From Desmonostoc geniculatum HA4340-LM1 (GTDB lineage Bacteria > Cyanobacteriota > Cyanobacteriia > Cyanobacteriales > Nostocaceae), in contig JAHHHB010000011.1 of the NCBI GenBank assembly GCA_019359545.1, forward strand, positions 57,057 through 121,056: a stretch of 64,000 nt of DNA. Direction: 5' to 3'. Shown here piece by piece: positions 36,465 to 45,472 of this stretch (its first letter is position 1; each line of letters starts with the position of its first letter). Both the position numbers and the translations under genes were made by a program. Under the pieces are notes generated by a model, which saw nothing but the letters and a program-made list of their open reading frames with translations, did no database searches and was not told the origin of the DNA.

Positions 36465-39400
36465 TTAATTATTTTCAACTGATTTAAGTTTTTGCAAACG
36501 TTTTCTTTGTTGCGCTTTACCAGCTGAAATTTTCTCTGTTTGGATATCAGTTTCCTGTAAAAATGCTGTTTTATTTACAGATGAACTTAAATACTCTGCT
36601 AAAGAATTGATGGTGGGATATTTAAACAAATCAAGGGTTGATAGTTCTGCATTTAATATTTCCTGCAATTGGCTGTGAACCGTAACTAAAAGTAATGAAT
36701 GACCACCAATTTCAAAGAAATTATCGTGAATACCTATCTTTTCAAGATTCAAAGCTTTCTGCCAAACAGAGGCTATTGTCTTTTCAGCCTCAGTTTGCGG
36801 TACCACATAAGCAACTTCTAATTCTGGGCGCAGAGCGTCTGGTATTGGCAATGCTCGACGGTCAACTTTGCCATTAGATGTTAGGGGAAACGCTTCTAAT
36901 ATCATAAAGGCTGTTGGTAGCATATGGTCAAGCAATTTATTTTGTAAGAAGCGCCGCAGTTCAGAAATTGTTAATGTTTTGTTTGGGTAAAGAGTTATAT
37001 AAGCTATTAAATTTTGATTTCCTGGTTTATCCTCCCGAACGATCGCTACACTTGCAGATACTGATGGATGTTGATTGATAACTGCTTCAATTTCTCCTAG
37101 TTCAACACGGAAACCTCGGATTTTTATTTGGTTATCAATTCTACCGATATACTCAATATCTCCACTCGGTAGAAAGCGAACTAAATCACCTGTTTTATAA
37201 AGGCGATCGCCTTCTTGTTTACTAAAGGGATTTGGTATAAATTTCAGTGCTGTTAATTCCGGTTGATTTAAATAACCCCTAGCTAATCCCATTCCACCAA
37301 TATGTAATTCACCCACTACACCTGTTGGTACTGGTTGCAAATATTGGTCTAAAATGTATAACTGAGTATTAGCGATCGGTTTACCAATGGGTATGGAACC
37401 TGAAGCATGTTTCCCTACTGGAACTTGATAAATACAGCAGCCTACCACCGTTTCTGTAGGGCCGTATTCATTTACTAATATCGTATCTGGAGCTACATCT
37501 TGCCAGAAAGTGATACTTTCAGCTAATAAGTTTTCTCCACCAATAATAAAAGCTCTCGTTTTATTTGCTATCTCTTCTTTAAATAACTGTTGTTTCAGCA
37601 AATCCAAGTGAGCTGGGGTTATTTTCACCAAACTTAAATTTGAGCTTTTCTTTAAGGCTTGAGAAAGGGTTTCAATACCTTGTTCTTCTGATAGTAATTC
37701 TACTGTACGACCAACTAATAAAGGTGATAAAAGACTAGTGATTGTTAAGTCAAAACCTAGAGGTGAGTGGACTAAAGTTCCTACTCCTTGTTTTACTGCA
37801 TATTTTTGAGTAGCCCAACTTAGGTAATTAACTAATCCTTGATGGGGTATCAAAGTGCCTTTGGGTTTACCAGTAGAACCAGAAGTATAAATAACATAGG
37901 CTAAATTTAACGCTGTTGTTGTAGTAATTGGGTTATCAATTTTTTGTGGATTTATAGTTTGCAACTCACTATCTATAGCAATTACTTTAATTTCATTTGT
38001 AGATAAATCTGCTATTAGATGCTGTTGAGTTAGTAGGACGGGCATTTGAGAATCATTTAGGATAAAAGCTTTTCTTTCTAAAGGATAGCTAGGGTCAATA
38101 GGTACGTATGCACCACCTGCTTTTAAAATGCCTAAAAGTGCAATTAACATTAAAGGCGATCGCTCTACACAAATCCCCACCATTACATCTGGTTTCACAC
38201 CTAATTTTTGTAGGTAATGACCTAGCTGATTAGCACGATTATTTAATTCTTGATAGGTATATTGCTGATTTTTGTAAACAACAGCAATGTTGTCTGGTGT
38301 GCTTTCTACTTGTTCTGCAAAAAGTTGATGAAAACATTTATCTGCTGGAAAAACAGTTTGTGTATTATTAAAATCAACCAACAGTTGTTGTTGTTCAATA
38401 TCGCTGAGTATTTCTAATTCACTTAGTAATCCATAAGGATGATTAATTGCACTTTCTAATAAAGTAGAAAACTGTCCTGATAAACGTTTTATATCTTCTG
38501 GTAGAAATAATTCTGAATCATAGTGCCACTCAGAACGAAGAGAGTTTTTTGTACGTATAAACGATAATTTTATTTTGAATCTGTCAAAACAAACATATTG
38601 GTGTAGTAGAGAAAATGTGACTGCATTTGTAGTCACAAATTTACAACTTTGCTCTAGAAAGTCAAAGCAGAAGGGCAAGAAAGGTATATCATCTAATCCC
38701 GAAATTAATTCCCAAGTAAAACAATCTTGCCATTCAGATGCTTGATTTTGAGTCAAAGTAATTTGCTCTAAAGCTTCGCTAAACTTTAAATTACCTTGGA
38801 GATGGCAATCCACTGGTACATATTTGGCAAGTAGTCCCAGCATTTCTTGGAGTTCTTCTTCCGATCTACCATCGCAATTAGTACCAACAATCATATTTGA
38901 TATATTGGTCAAACGCCATAGTAGTATTTGCCAACATGTTAGTAATAATGTTGATTCAGTAGTATTTAATTTTTCGGCGATCGCGCTTATTTCTTCTGCG
39001 AGTTTAGGTGTAATTATCTGAGTGAAAATTTGTGGTTTAAATTGAGTTTGAACAGACAATATATTTTCGTTTGGCAGTGTCAAATTTAAAATATGTTTAA
39101 TATCTTTTTGTCGCCAATATTTTTTACCAATTTCTGCTTCTTCCGATTCTAATAATTCATTTTGCCAATCTGAAAAAACGATGTGTTGTACTGGTTCGTC
39201 ATCATGTAAATTGCCAGTGTAAGCACGATTTATTTCTGTTAATAAATTATTAAGTGAAGTTGCATCTGCGTATAAAGCAGGTAAGTTTAATAGTAATACA
39301 TATTTAGATTCAGACAGAGTAGCTAGAGATATCTGTAATGATGATGATTTCTCTAAATCAAAAGTTTGCTGTTTAACAGATTCAATCAGCAATGCAACAG

Positions 39401-39704
39401 CATTATTTTGTTCTTCAGGCTGGATTCCTCTAAAATCGTGTTCTTTTATTAACAAATCGCCGCAATTTTCAATTACTTGTAGTGGAATATTCATTCCTGG
39501 TAAGCAGCGAAAACTAGTGCAAAGAATTTGATGTCTATTGATAATAGTTTTTAAGGCAATTTTCAACTCTTCAATATTGAAATTACCTGTAATTTTTACT
39601 GCACAAAATGAACGATAGGCAAGGCTGTTTTTATCTTGTTGTAGTAGCCATAAATGTTTTTGTTGTGGCGAAAGTTGAAACCCGTGAATTACTTGATTAT
39701 TCAT
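36465..39704 (-). CDS. NRPS module C*-A-PCP with degenerate C-like domain and Asn-type pocket
   Basis: 1079 residues. The N-terminal C-superfamily domain (FQLSPQQKHLWLLQQ) lacks the catalytic motif: the HHxxxDG place reads LPALYADATS near residue 143, so it is unlikely to form peptide bonds. A domain: YTSGSTGKPKG near 608; my pocket reading D-L-T-K-I-G-E-V-G-K is one residue from the asparagine code DLTKLGEVGK. PCP: IGGHSL near 1001. The gene just upstream ends in an intact C domain and a TauD hydroxylase, which probably act on this Asn (or Asp) to give a beta-hydroxy residue. Tail QTEKISAGKAQQRKRLQKLK is a likely docking element. Confidence 0.94.
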   Translation of the reverse strand: MNNQVIHGFQLSPQQKHLWLLQQDKNSLAYRSFCAVKITGNFNIEELKIALKTIINRHQILCTSFRCLPGMNIPLQVIENCGDLLIKEHDFRGIQPEEQNNAVALLIESVKQQTFDLEKSSSLQISLATLSESKYVLLLNLPALYADATSLNNLLTEINRAYTGNLHDDEPVQHIVFSDWQNELLESEEAEIGKKYWRQKDIKHILNLTLPNENILSVQTQFKPQIFTQIITPKLAEEISAIAEKLNTTESTLLLTCWQILLWRLTNISNMIVGTNCDGRSEEELQEMLGLLAKYVPVDCHLQGNLKFSEALEQITLTQNQASEWQDCFTWELISGLDDIPFLPFCFDFLEQSCKFVTTNAVTFSLLHQYVCFDRFKIKLSFIRTKNSLRSEWHYDSELFLPEDIKRLSGQFSTLLESAINHPYGLLSELEILSDIEQQQLLVDFNNTQTVFPADKCFHQLFAEQVESTPDNIAVVYKNQQYTYQELNNRANQLGHYLQKLGVKPDVMVGICVERSPLMLIALLGILKAGGAYVPIDPSYPLERKAFILNDSQMPVLLTQQHLIADLSTNEIKVIAIDSELQTINPQKIDNPITTTTALNLAYVIYTSGSTGKPKGTLIPHQGLVNYLSWATQKYAVKQGVGTLVHSPLGFDLTITSLLSPLLVGRTVELLSEEQGIETLSQALKKSSNLSLVKITPAHLDLLKQQLFKEEIANKTRAFIIGGENLLAESITFWQDVAPDTILVNEYGPTETVVGCCIYQVPVGKHASGSIPIGKPIANTQLYILDQYLQPVPTGVVGELHIGGMGLARGYLNQPELTALKFIPNPFSKQEGDRLYKTGDLVRFLPSGDIEYIGRIDNQIKIRGFRVELGEIEAVINQHPSVSASVAIVREDKPGNQNLIAYITLYPNKTLTISELRRFLQNKLLDHMLPTAFMILEAFPLTSNGKVDRRALPIPDALRPELEVAYVVPQTEAEKTIASVWQKALNLEKIGIHDNFFEIGGHSLLLVTVHSQLQEILNAELSTLDLFKYPTINSLAEYLSSSVNKTAFLQETDIQTEKISAGKAQQRKRLQKLKSVENN

Positions 39705-39720
39705 GATACAGCTAATTTTT

Positions 39721-39755
39721 TAACGAACCACAGAGACCCAGAGAGAAGAGAGAAA
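39721..39755. repeat. Dispersed intergenic repeat, copy D
   Basis: Starts AACGAACCACAGAGACCCAG and ends in GAGA runs, the same family as 8461-8508. It takes up about half of the 84-base gap between two NRPS genes. Confidence 0.65.
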
Positions 39756-39788
39756 TGGCTTATATGCGCTTGATGACTGAATAATTAT

Positions 39789-42700
39789 TTAAAAATAATG
39801 CTGAAAAGGCTCACCCATTGCAGTTAAAATTTTTCTGGAACCAGAGTAAGGATTACGTGCGTGGGCTGTCAACATATTATCGAGCATTAATATATCCCCT
39901 TTCTGCCAAGGGTAAACAATCATTTCTTGTTGATAAGCTTCACGAATTTCTGCAATAACTGAGTCTTCAATGGGAGAACCATCACCGTAAAAAGTGTTAT
40001 AGGGTAAATCTTCTTCTGTAAACTCTCTAAGAAATTTTTCTCGAAATTGTGTTTGTAAACTCGATACATGCCAAAAAACAACATGATTAAACCAAACCAT
40101 TTCACCCGTTTTCGGATGTTGTGCTATGGCTGGACGAACTTGACGAGTTCTTAAGCGGTTACTATCTTTCCACTCAACTTCAATACAAGCATTACGACAA
40201 TATTCTTCCATCACAGCTTTGTCTGTTGTGTGATAGACTTTTTGCCAAGGTAAACCAAATCCATTACCATAGTTGCGAACTAACATCCACCCTTTTTCTT
40301 GAAAGCGTTCTCTAATGCGAGGATGAATACGTTGAAATACTTTTCTCACGTCAGCAATTGGAGTTTCTCCTCCTTGGCTTGCAGGTTCAATGCAACAAAA
40401 CCATATCTTCATTGGATAGGTATTGGCATAGGATGATTCATTATGTAAGGCAATGGTTTGGTCAGCAGGAAATTCGGTAGATGTATAAACTTTTTCGCTT
40501 AATTTAGTACGAGGTGTGGAAGATTCTACGTAAGGCATTAATTGAGGGCATACGGCACTAACGAATTGCTCAAAGTCTTCTTTTTGATTAATAGCAAAAC
40601 CTCTAAATAAAATTCCTCCGTATTTCAACAAGTTATTGATAATGAATTCTTGATTCTTCTCAACCCAAGTTGGTAAATTTAAATCGCTAAATTTAGGCGA
40701 AATAACTAAAGGTAGTTTACCTCCAGATTGCAAAAAAGATTTTGTAATTAATTCTTGTGGAGATAAGTTAATTACTTGAGGTTTAGGTTGCGATTTAAAT
40801 GCTTTAAATTTTTGACTGCGGGCTTGTTTAAATTCCTGTTGTTTTGCCTCTTGTCTTTGTTGATCTGCTGTTGCCAGTATTTCTTTTATGCTTGTAAACC
40901 TAATATTAGGTTGAGCAACAACTGCACGCAAAATCATTTCATAATCTGTAATAAATTTAGCGATCGCAGAAGCATTAAATAAGTCTGTGCTGTATTCCAA
41001 ACTACCACTCAAGCCTTGTTCAGTTTCCCACATAGTAAGTAGTAAGTCAAACTTAGCTGTGCCATTGTCGATATCTTCGACAATTTTCAAATTCAAGCCT
41101 TCGAGTTCCAGTGGTAGAGTTGGTGCATTTTGTAGAACAAACTTAGATTGAAACAAAGGTGTACGGCTTAAATCTCGTTCTGGCTTCAAGGCTAATACTA
41201 ACTGGTCAAATGGCATATCTTGATGTTCGTAAGCAGCCAATGTAACCTCACGAACACGTTTTAATAATTCCTGAAAAGTTGGATTTCCTCCCAGGTTGGT
41301 ACGTAATACTAACTGATTAACAAAAAAACCAATAATATTTTCTGTTTCTGGAAAATTGCGGTTAGCAACATCAGTACCGATAATAATATCATCTTGATTT
41401 GTGTAGTGATGCATTAAGGTTTTAAATGCCGCCACTAGAGTCATAAATAAAGTGACTTCTTCACTACGACTTAATGCTTTAATTTCCTCACAAAGTTCTT
41501 TTGATAGTTCTAGATGTTGTCTAGTACCGCGAAAAGTTTGGATTTCAGGACGGGGATAATCGGTAGGTAATTCCAGGACAGGTAAGTTAACAAGTTGCTG
41601 TTTCCAATAAGATAAATGTTTCTCCATCACTTCTCCTTGCAGCCACTGATTTTGCCAATAGGCGAAATCTGCATATTGAATTGGCAATTCTGCTAAAGGT
41701 GTTTGCGTAGCGTCTCGCAGAGAGGATTCTTTTTTGCTGAAAGCTGCATAAAGGGCAGATAATTCACGAATAAGTACACCAATTGACCAACCATCAGAAA
41801 TAATATGGTGCATTACTAACAGCAATACATAAGATTCTTCACCCAAGCGCAATAAACTAACTCGCAGCAATGGACTTTTAGTTAAGTCAAAAGGTTGTTG
41901 AGCTTCTTGTAGAATTGATTGCTGCACCTTAACAAATTGTTTTTCTGGTGAAATTTCACTTAAATCTATGATTGGGATAGAGATAGAAACAGATGAAGCA
42001 ATTACTTGTACAGGATGTCCATTTACTTTTTTAAAGCTAGTGCGTAATACTTCTTGGTGCTGTGAAAGTTCTTTAAATGTTTGCTCTAAAGCATGTATGT
42101 CTAAAGGTCCGTTCAGGTAAACGGCAGCTGGCATATTATATGTAGAACTTCCCCTTTCCAACTGTTCTAGAAACCACAATCTTTTCTGAGCGAAAGATAA
42201 AGGCAATTCTATCTCTCGTGAAACTCGTTCAATTGGTGGCAATGATTTAAAAATTAGCTGTTTATCATCGATACTTTTGGCTAGTTTTGCTATTGTTGGT
42301 AATTCAAAAATTCGGCGTATTGGTAACTCGATATCAAGATTTTTATTGATGCGGGATATCACTTGGGTTGCTAAAAGTGAGTGTCCGCCCAATTCAAAAA
42401 AGTTATCGTTTATTCCTAAATTTTCTAAACCAAGTACTTCCATCCAAATTGTCGCTAACTGTTTTTCAATAGCAGTTTGAGGTGCAACAAAGTTTTCCTC
42501 AAATTCTGGAGTTACTGTATCAAGTGCAGGTAGCGCCTTACGGTCAACTTTACCATTAGGTGTTAGTGGAAGTGCCTCTAATATTACAAAATTTGTTGGC
42601 AGCATGTAGCTTGGCAATTTTGATTCCAAAAAGCTACGCAGTTCATAAATTGTTAATGTTTGTTCGCTTTGAGGAACTAAATAGGCGACTATTTGTTGAG

Positions 42701-45419
42701 AATCTACTGCATCTTGGCGTACTACAACTACAACTTCTCGGACTGCGGAATGTTGGATGAGGAATGCTTCAATTTCTCCTAGTTCAATACGAAAACCACG
42801 GACTTTTACTTGGTGGTCAATGCGACCAATGTACTCTATTTCTCCATTTGGTAGATAGCGTGCTAAATCTCCTGTTTTATATAAACGCGCAGCTTTTTCA
42901 CTAAATGGATTTGGTATAAATTTCTCTGCTGTCAAGTCGGGACGGTTCAAATAGCCTCGTGCAAGTCCATCCCCACCAATGTGTAATTCTCCTGCTACAC
43001 CCACAGGAACTAACTGGTTGTATTGGTTTAGGATGTAAAGTTGCGTATTCGCTATCGCCTGATTAATTGGTACAATTTTGCTGTCAGTTTTTACCTGAGA
43101 TGCTGCTGACCAAATAGTGGTTTCTGTAGGGCCGTACATATTCCACAGCGAGGCACACCGATGCAATAATTGATTGGCTAAGTGTCCAGGTAAAGCTTCT
43201 CCACCACAGAGAATTTTTAATTGATGATTCCCACTCCAGCCTGCTGTTAGAAGTAATTGCCAAGTCGCTGGTGTGGCTTGCATGACTGTTACTTTTGAGT
43301 CTGTCAGTTTTGCTGATAGTTGGATTCCGTCCGAGGCTATTTCCCGACTAGCAATTACCAAACGACCACCAACTATAATTGGCAGAAAAAGTTCTAAGGC
43401 CGCAATATCAAATGAATAAGTTGTGACTGCTAGTAAGGTATCGTCTTGGGTTAATCCTGGCGTTTGCTGCATGGAGTACAAAAAGTTACTCAAAGCGCTG
43501 TGAGGAATTTGTACGCCTTTCGGTTTGCCTGTGGAACCAGAAGTATAGATGACATAAGCTAGGCTCTCAGTAGTTAGTTCAGAAAATAAATTTTCCTGAC
43601 TTTGTTGTGCCATCTTCTGCAAATCTGCATCCAAACAAACGACTTTAGCTTTGTTTTGTGGTATTGCTTCTAACAAGAATGTTTGAGTTAGCAATACTGG
43701 CACTTGGGCATCTTCTAAAATAAATTCTAATCGCTCTTTAGGATAACTAGGATCTAGTGGAATGTATGCTCCACCTGCTTTGAGTATTGCTAATAATCCA
43801 ATGAGTATATTCAGCGATGCCTTCGGCAACGTCTTCGACGAACGCTCTACACAAATACCCACTAAAACTTCTGTTTTTACACCCAATTCTTGCAAATAAT
43901 GTGCAAGTTTATTTGCTTTTGTGTTCAGTTCCCTATAGGTTAATTGTTGATTTTCAAATACTACTGCTACTGCATCCGGTGTTTTTTCTACTTGCGTTTC
44001 AAATAACTGATGAATGCATTTTTGAGGACAATCAATTTGGGTATTATTCCAATCTACCAGTAATTGCTGATGTTCTTGTGCAGTCAGCAATGGTAAATCT
44101 TTAACACGCTGTTGTTGTTTCGCTGTCATACCCAATAATAATGTATGAAAGTGCCCCAACATTCTAGTTATTGTAGTTGATTCAAATCGGTAGCTTTCAT
44201 AGAAAATCTCTAACAATAGTTCTGAATCCACCTTCACCGACACAGTGAGGGGATAATGAGGATGCATAAAACTATAAATATTAGATATTTTTAAGTTGCT
44301 GACTTGCTCTAATTTAGAAAAATTTATTGGGTAATTCTGAAAATTAACTATGCTTTCAAACAGAGGTTGACCAACTGGTATATCACTCCACTTTTGAATT
44401 TCTATTAATGGACATTGCTCGTATTGGCGTGTTTGATTTTGCTGCGTTTGCAGTTGTTTTAACCAAGGAACAAGAGATTCTTCTGGATTTATTGACACTC
44501 GTATCGGTACAGTGTTAATTAACACTCCCACCATTGACTCATTTCCAGCTAAACCACTTCGACCAGAAACAACAGATCCAAAAACAACATCATTCTCACT
44601 ACTATAACGACTCAAAAGAATAGCCCATACACCCTGTATTAAAGTGTTTAAAGTTAGCTGTTGCTGTCGTGCAAAAGACTGCAATACTAATGTTTCTGTT
44701 GTTGATAGTTTAATTTGTTGTTGTTTATATTCTTTGTTTTCATCAGGTAAATGATTCGAGGTGTGGTCAACACTTAAAGGAGTAGTTGCAGTAAATTTTT
44801 GCAACTGCTGTCGCCAAAAAGTCTCACTTTTGGAAAGATCCTGCTGTTGCAGCCAAGCTATGTAATCTCGGTAAAGACGAGGCTGTTTCAAAGATAAATC
44901 TTTCTCCTGGCTAAATGCTTGATAGAATGCAAAAACTTCATCCATCAGCAAAGATGAAGACCAGCCATCTAGTAGCAAGTGATGATGACTCCAAACAAAT
45001 TGATAGTTTTTTTCGGTTAATTTAATCAGAGTTAAACGCATCAAGGGAGCTTGAGAAATATCAAAATATCGCTGTTGCTCTTCCACTAAAAAATTTTCTA
45101 TATGCTCTTGCTGCTTAATACTTTCAATTCCACACAAATCTTTTTGTTCCCAAGGCATTTTAAGTTGTTTATGTACAACTTGAGCGGGTTCTTTTAAACC
45201 TTTCCAAACAAAGGAGGTTCGCAAAATAGGGTGACGTTCTACCAATTGTTGCCAAGCTTGCTTAAATGCTGGAATATTTAGTTCTCCCTCAATATTGCAG
45301 CTAAAAACTTCGCAATAGACAGCTGACTCTGGGGCATAAAGAGTATGAAATAGTATGCCCTGCTGCATCGGTGAAAGCGGATAAAAATCTTCGATATTTC
45401 TTTTGACACTATTTTTCAT
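39789..45419 (-). CDS. NRPS C-A-PCP-C with C-terminal TauD/SyrP-like beta-hydroxylase
   Basis: 1876 residues. First C (NIEDFYPLSPMQQGILFH, HHLLLDGW near 145) is the type that follows E domains, matching the E domain at the end of the upstream PKS. A domain: YTSGSTGKPKG near 626; pocket D-I-L-Q-L-G-M-I-W-K by my reading, a glycine-type code. PCP: LGGHSL near 1012. Second C: MHHIISDGWS near 1204, intact. A Gln/Lys-rich linker leads to a TauD-fold domain from about 1540: LHNESSYANTYP gives the HxE metal pair used by SyrP-like enzymes and TAHARNPY near 1851 the distal His. The order C-TauD before an Asn/Asp module recalls interface C domains of siderophore NRPSs that position Asp beta-hydroxylases. 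Two short in-frame insertions are noted separately. Confidence 0.94.
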   Translation of the reverse strand: MKNSVKRNIEDFYPLSPMQQGILFHTLYAPESAVYCEVFSCNIEGELNIPAFKQAWQQLVERHPILRTSFVWKGLKEPAQVVHKQLKMPWEQKDLCGIESIKQQEHIENFLVEEQQRYFDISQAPLMRLTLIKLTEKNYQFVWSHHHLLLDGWSSSLLMDEVFAFYQAFSQEKDLSLKQPRLYRDYIAWLQQQDLSKSETFWRQQLQKFTATTPLSVDHTSNHLPDENKEYKQQQIKLSTTETLVLQSFARQQQLTLNTLIQGVWAILLSRYSSENDVVFGSVVSGRSGLAGNESMVGVLINTVPIRVSINPEESLVPWLKQLQTQQNQTRQYEQCPLIEIQKWSDIPVGQPLFESIVNFQNYPINFSKLEQVSNLKISNIYSFMHPHYPLTVSVKVDSELLLEIFYESYRFESTTITRMLGHFHTLLLGMTAKQQQRVKDLPLLTAQEHQQLLVDWNNTQIDCPQKCIHQLFETQVEKTPDAVAVVFENQQLTYRELNTKANKLAHYLQELGVKTEVLVGICVERSSKTLPKASLNILIGLLAILKAGGAYIPLDPSYPKERLEFILEDAQVPVLLTQTFLLEAIPQNKAKVVCLDADLQKMAQQSQENLFSELTTESLAYVIYTSGSTGKPKGVQIPHSALSNFLYSMQQTPGLTQDDTLLAVTTYSFDIAALELFLPIIVGGRLVIASREIASDGIQLSAKLTDSKVTVMQATPATWQLLLTAGWSGNHQLKILCGGEALPGHLANQLLHRCASLWNMYGPTETTIWSAASQVKTDSKIVPINQAIANTQLYILNQYNQLVPVGVAGELHIGGDGLARGYLNRPDLTAEKFIPNPFSEKAARLYKTGDLARYLPNGEIEYIGRIDHQVKVRGFRIELGEIEAFLIQHSAVREVVVVVRQDAVDSQQIVAYLVPQSEQTLTIYELRSFLESKLPSYMLPTNFVILEALPLTPNGKVDRKALPALDTVTPEFEENFVAPQTAIEKQLATIWMEVLGLENLGINDNFFELGGHSLLATQVISRINKNLDIELPIRRIFELPTIAKLAKSIDDKQLIFKSLPPIERVSREIELPLSFAQKRLWFLEQLERGSSTYNMPAAVYLNGPLDIHALEQTFKELSQHQEVLRTSFKKVNGHPVQVIASSVSISIPIIDLSEISPEKQFVKVQQSILQEAQQPFDLTKSPLLRVSLLRLGEESYVLLLVMHHIISDGWSIGVLIRELSALYAAFSKKESSLRDATQTPLAELPIQYADFAYWQNQWLQGEVMEKHLSYWKQQLVNLPVLELPTDYPRPEIQTFRGTRQHLELSKELCEEIKALSRSEEVTLFMTLVAAFKTLMHHYTNQDDIIIGTDVANRNFPETENIIGFFVNQLVLRTNLGGNPTFQELLKRVREVTLAAYEHQDMPFDQLVLALKPERDLSRTPLFQSKFVLQNAPTLPLELEGLNLKIVEDIDNGTAKFDLLLTMWETEQGLSGSLEYSTDLFNASAIAKFITDYEMILRAVVAQPNIRFTSIKEILATADQQRQEAKQQEFKQARSQKFKAFKSQPKPQVINLSPQELITKSFLQSGGKLPLVISPKFSDLNLPTWVEKNQEFIINNLLKYGGILFRGFAINQKEDFEQFVSAVCPQLMPYVESSTPRTKLSEKVYTSTEFPADQTIALHNESSYANTYPMKIWFCCIEPASQGGETPIADVRKVFQRIHPRIRERFQEKGWMLVRNYGNGFGLPWQKVYHTTDKAVMEEYCRNACIEVEWKDSNRLRTRQVRPAIAQHPKTGEMVWFNHVVFWHVSSLQTQFREKFLREFTEEDLPYNTFYGDGSPIEDSVIAEIREAYQQEMIVYPWQKGDILMLDNMLTAHARNPYSGSRKILTAMGEPFQHYF
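41704..41724. repeat. 21-base in-frame palindromic insert in the second C domain
   Basis: The segment begins TGCGTAGCGTCTCGCAGAGA and adds seven residues (SLRDATQ) to a loop where the terminal NRPS has only SPLPELP. The GCGTAGCGTCTCG form is a known kind of small Nostoc repeat. Confidence 0.6.
43814..43847. repeat. Short in-frame repeat insert in the Gly adenylation domain
   Basis: GCGATGCCTTCGGCAACGTC followed by TTCGACGAACGCTC. It codes for SSKTLPKAS between VGICVERS and LLAILKAGG; other A domains of the cluster have only two to four residues there. Its inverted TTCG/CGAA parts suggest a mobile palindromic repeat. Confidence 0.6.
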
Positions 45420-45472
45420 GACGCTGTAAAATTTTTCGATATAGGAATGACTGTATTTACAGAATTCAAACT

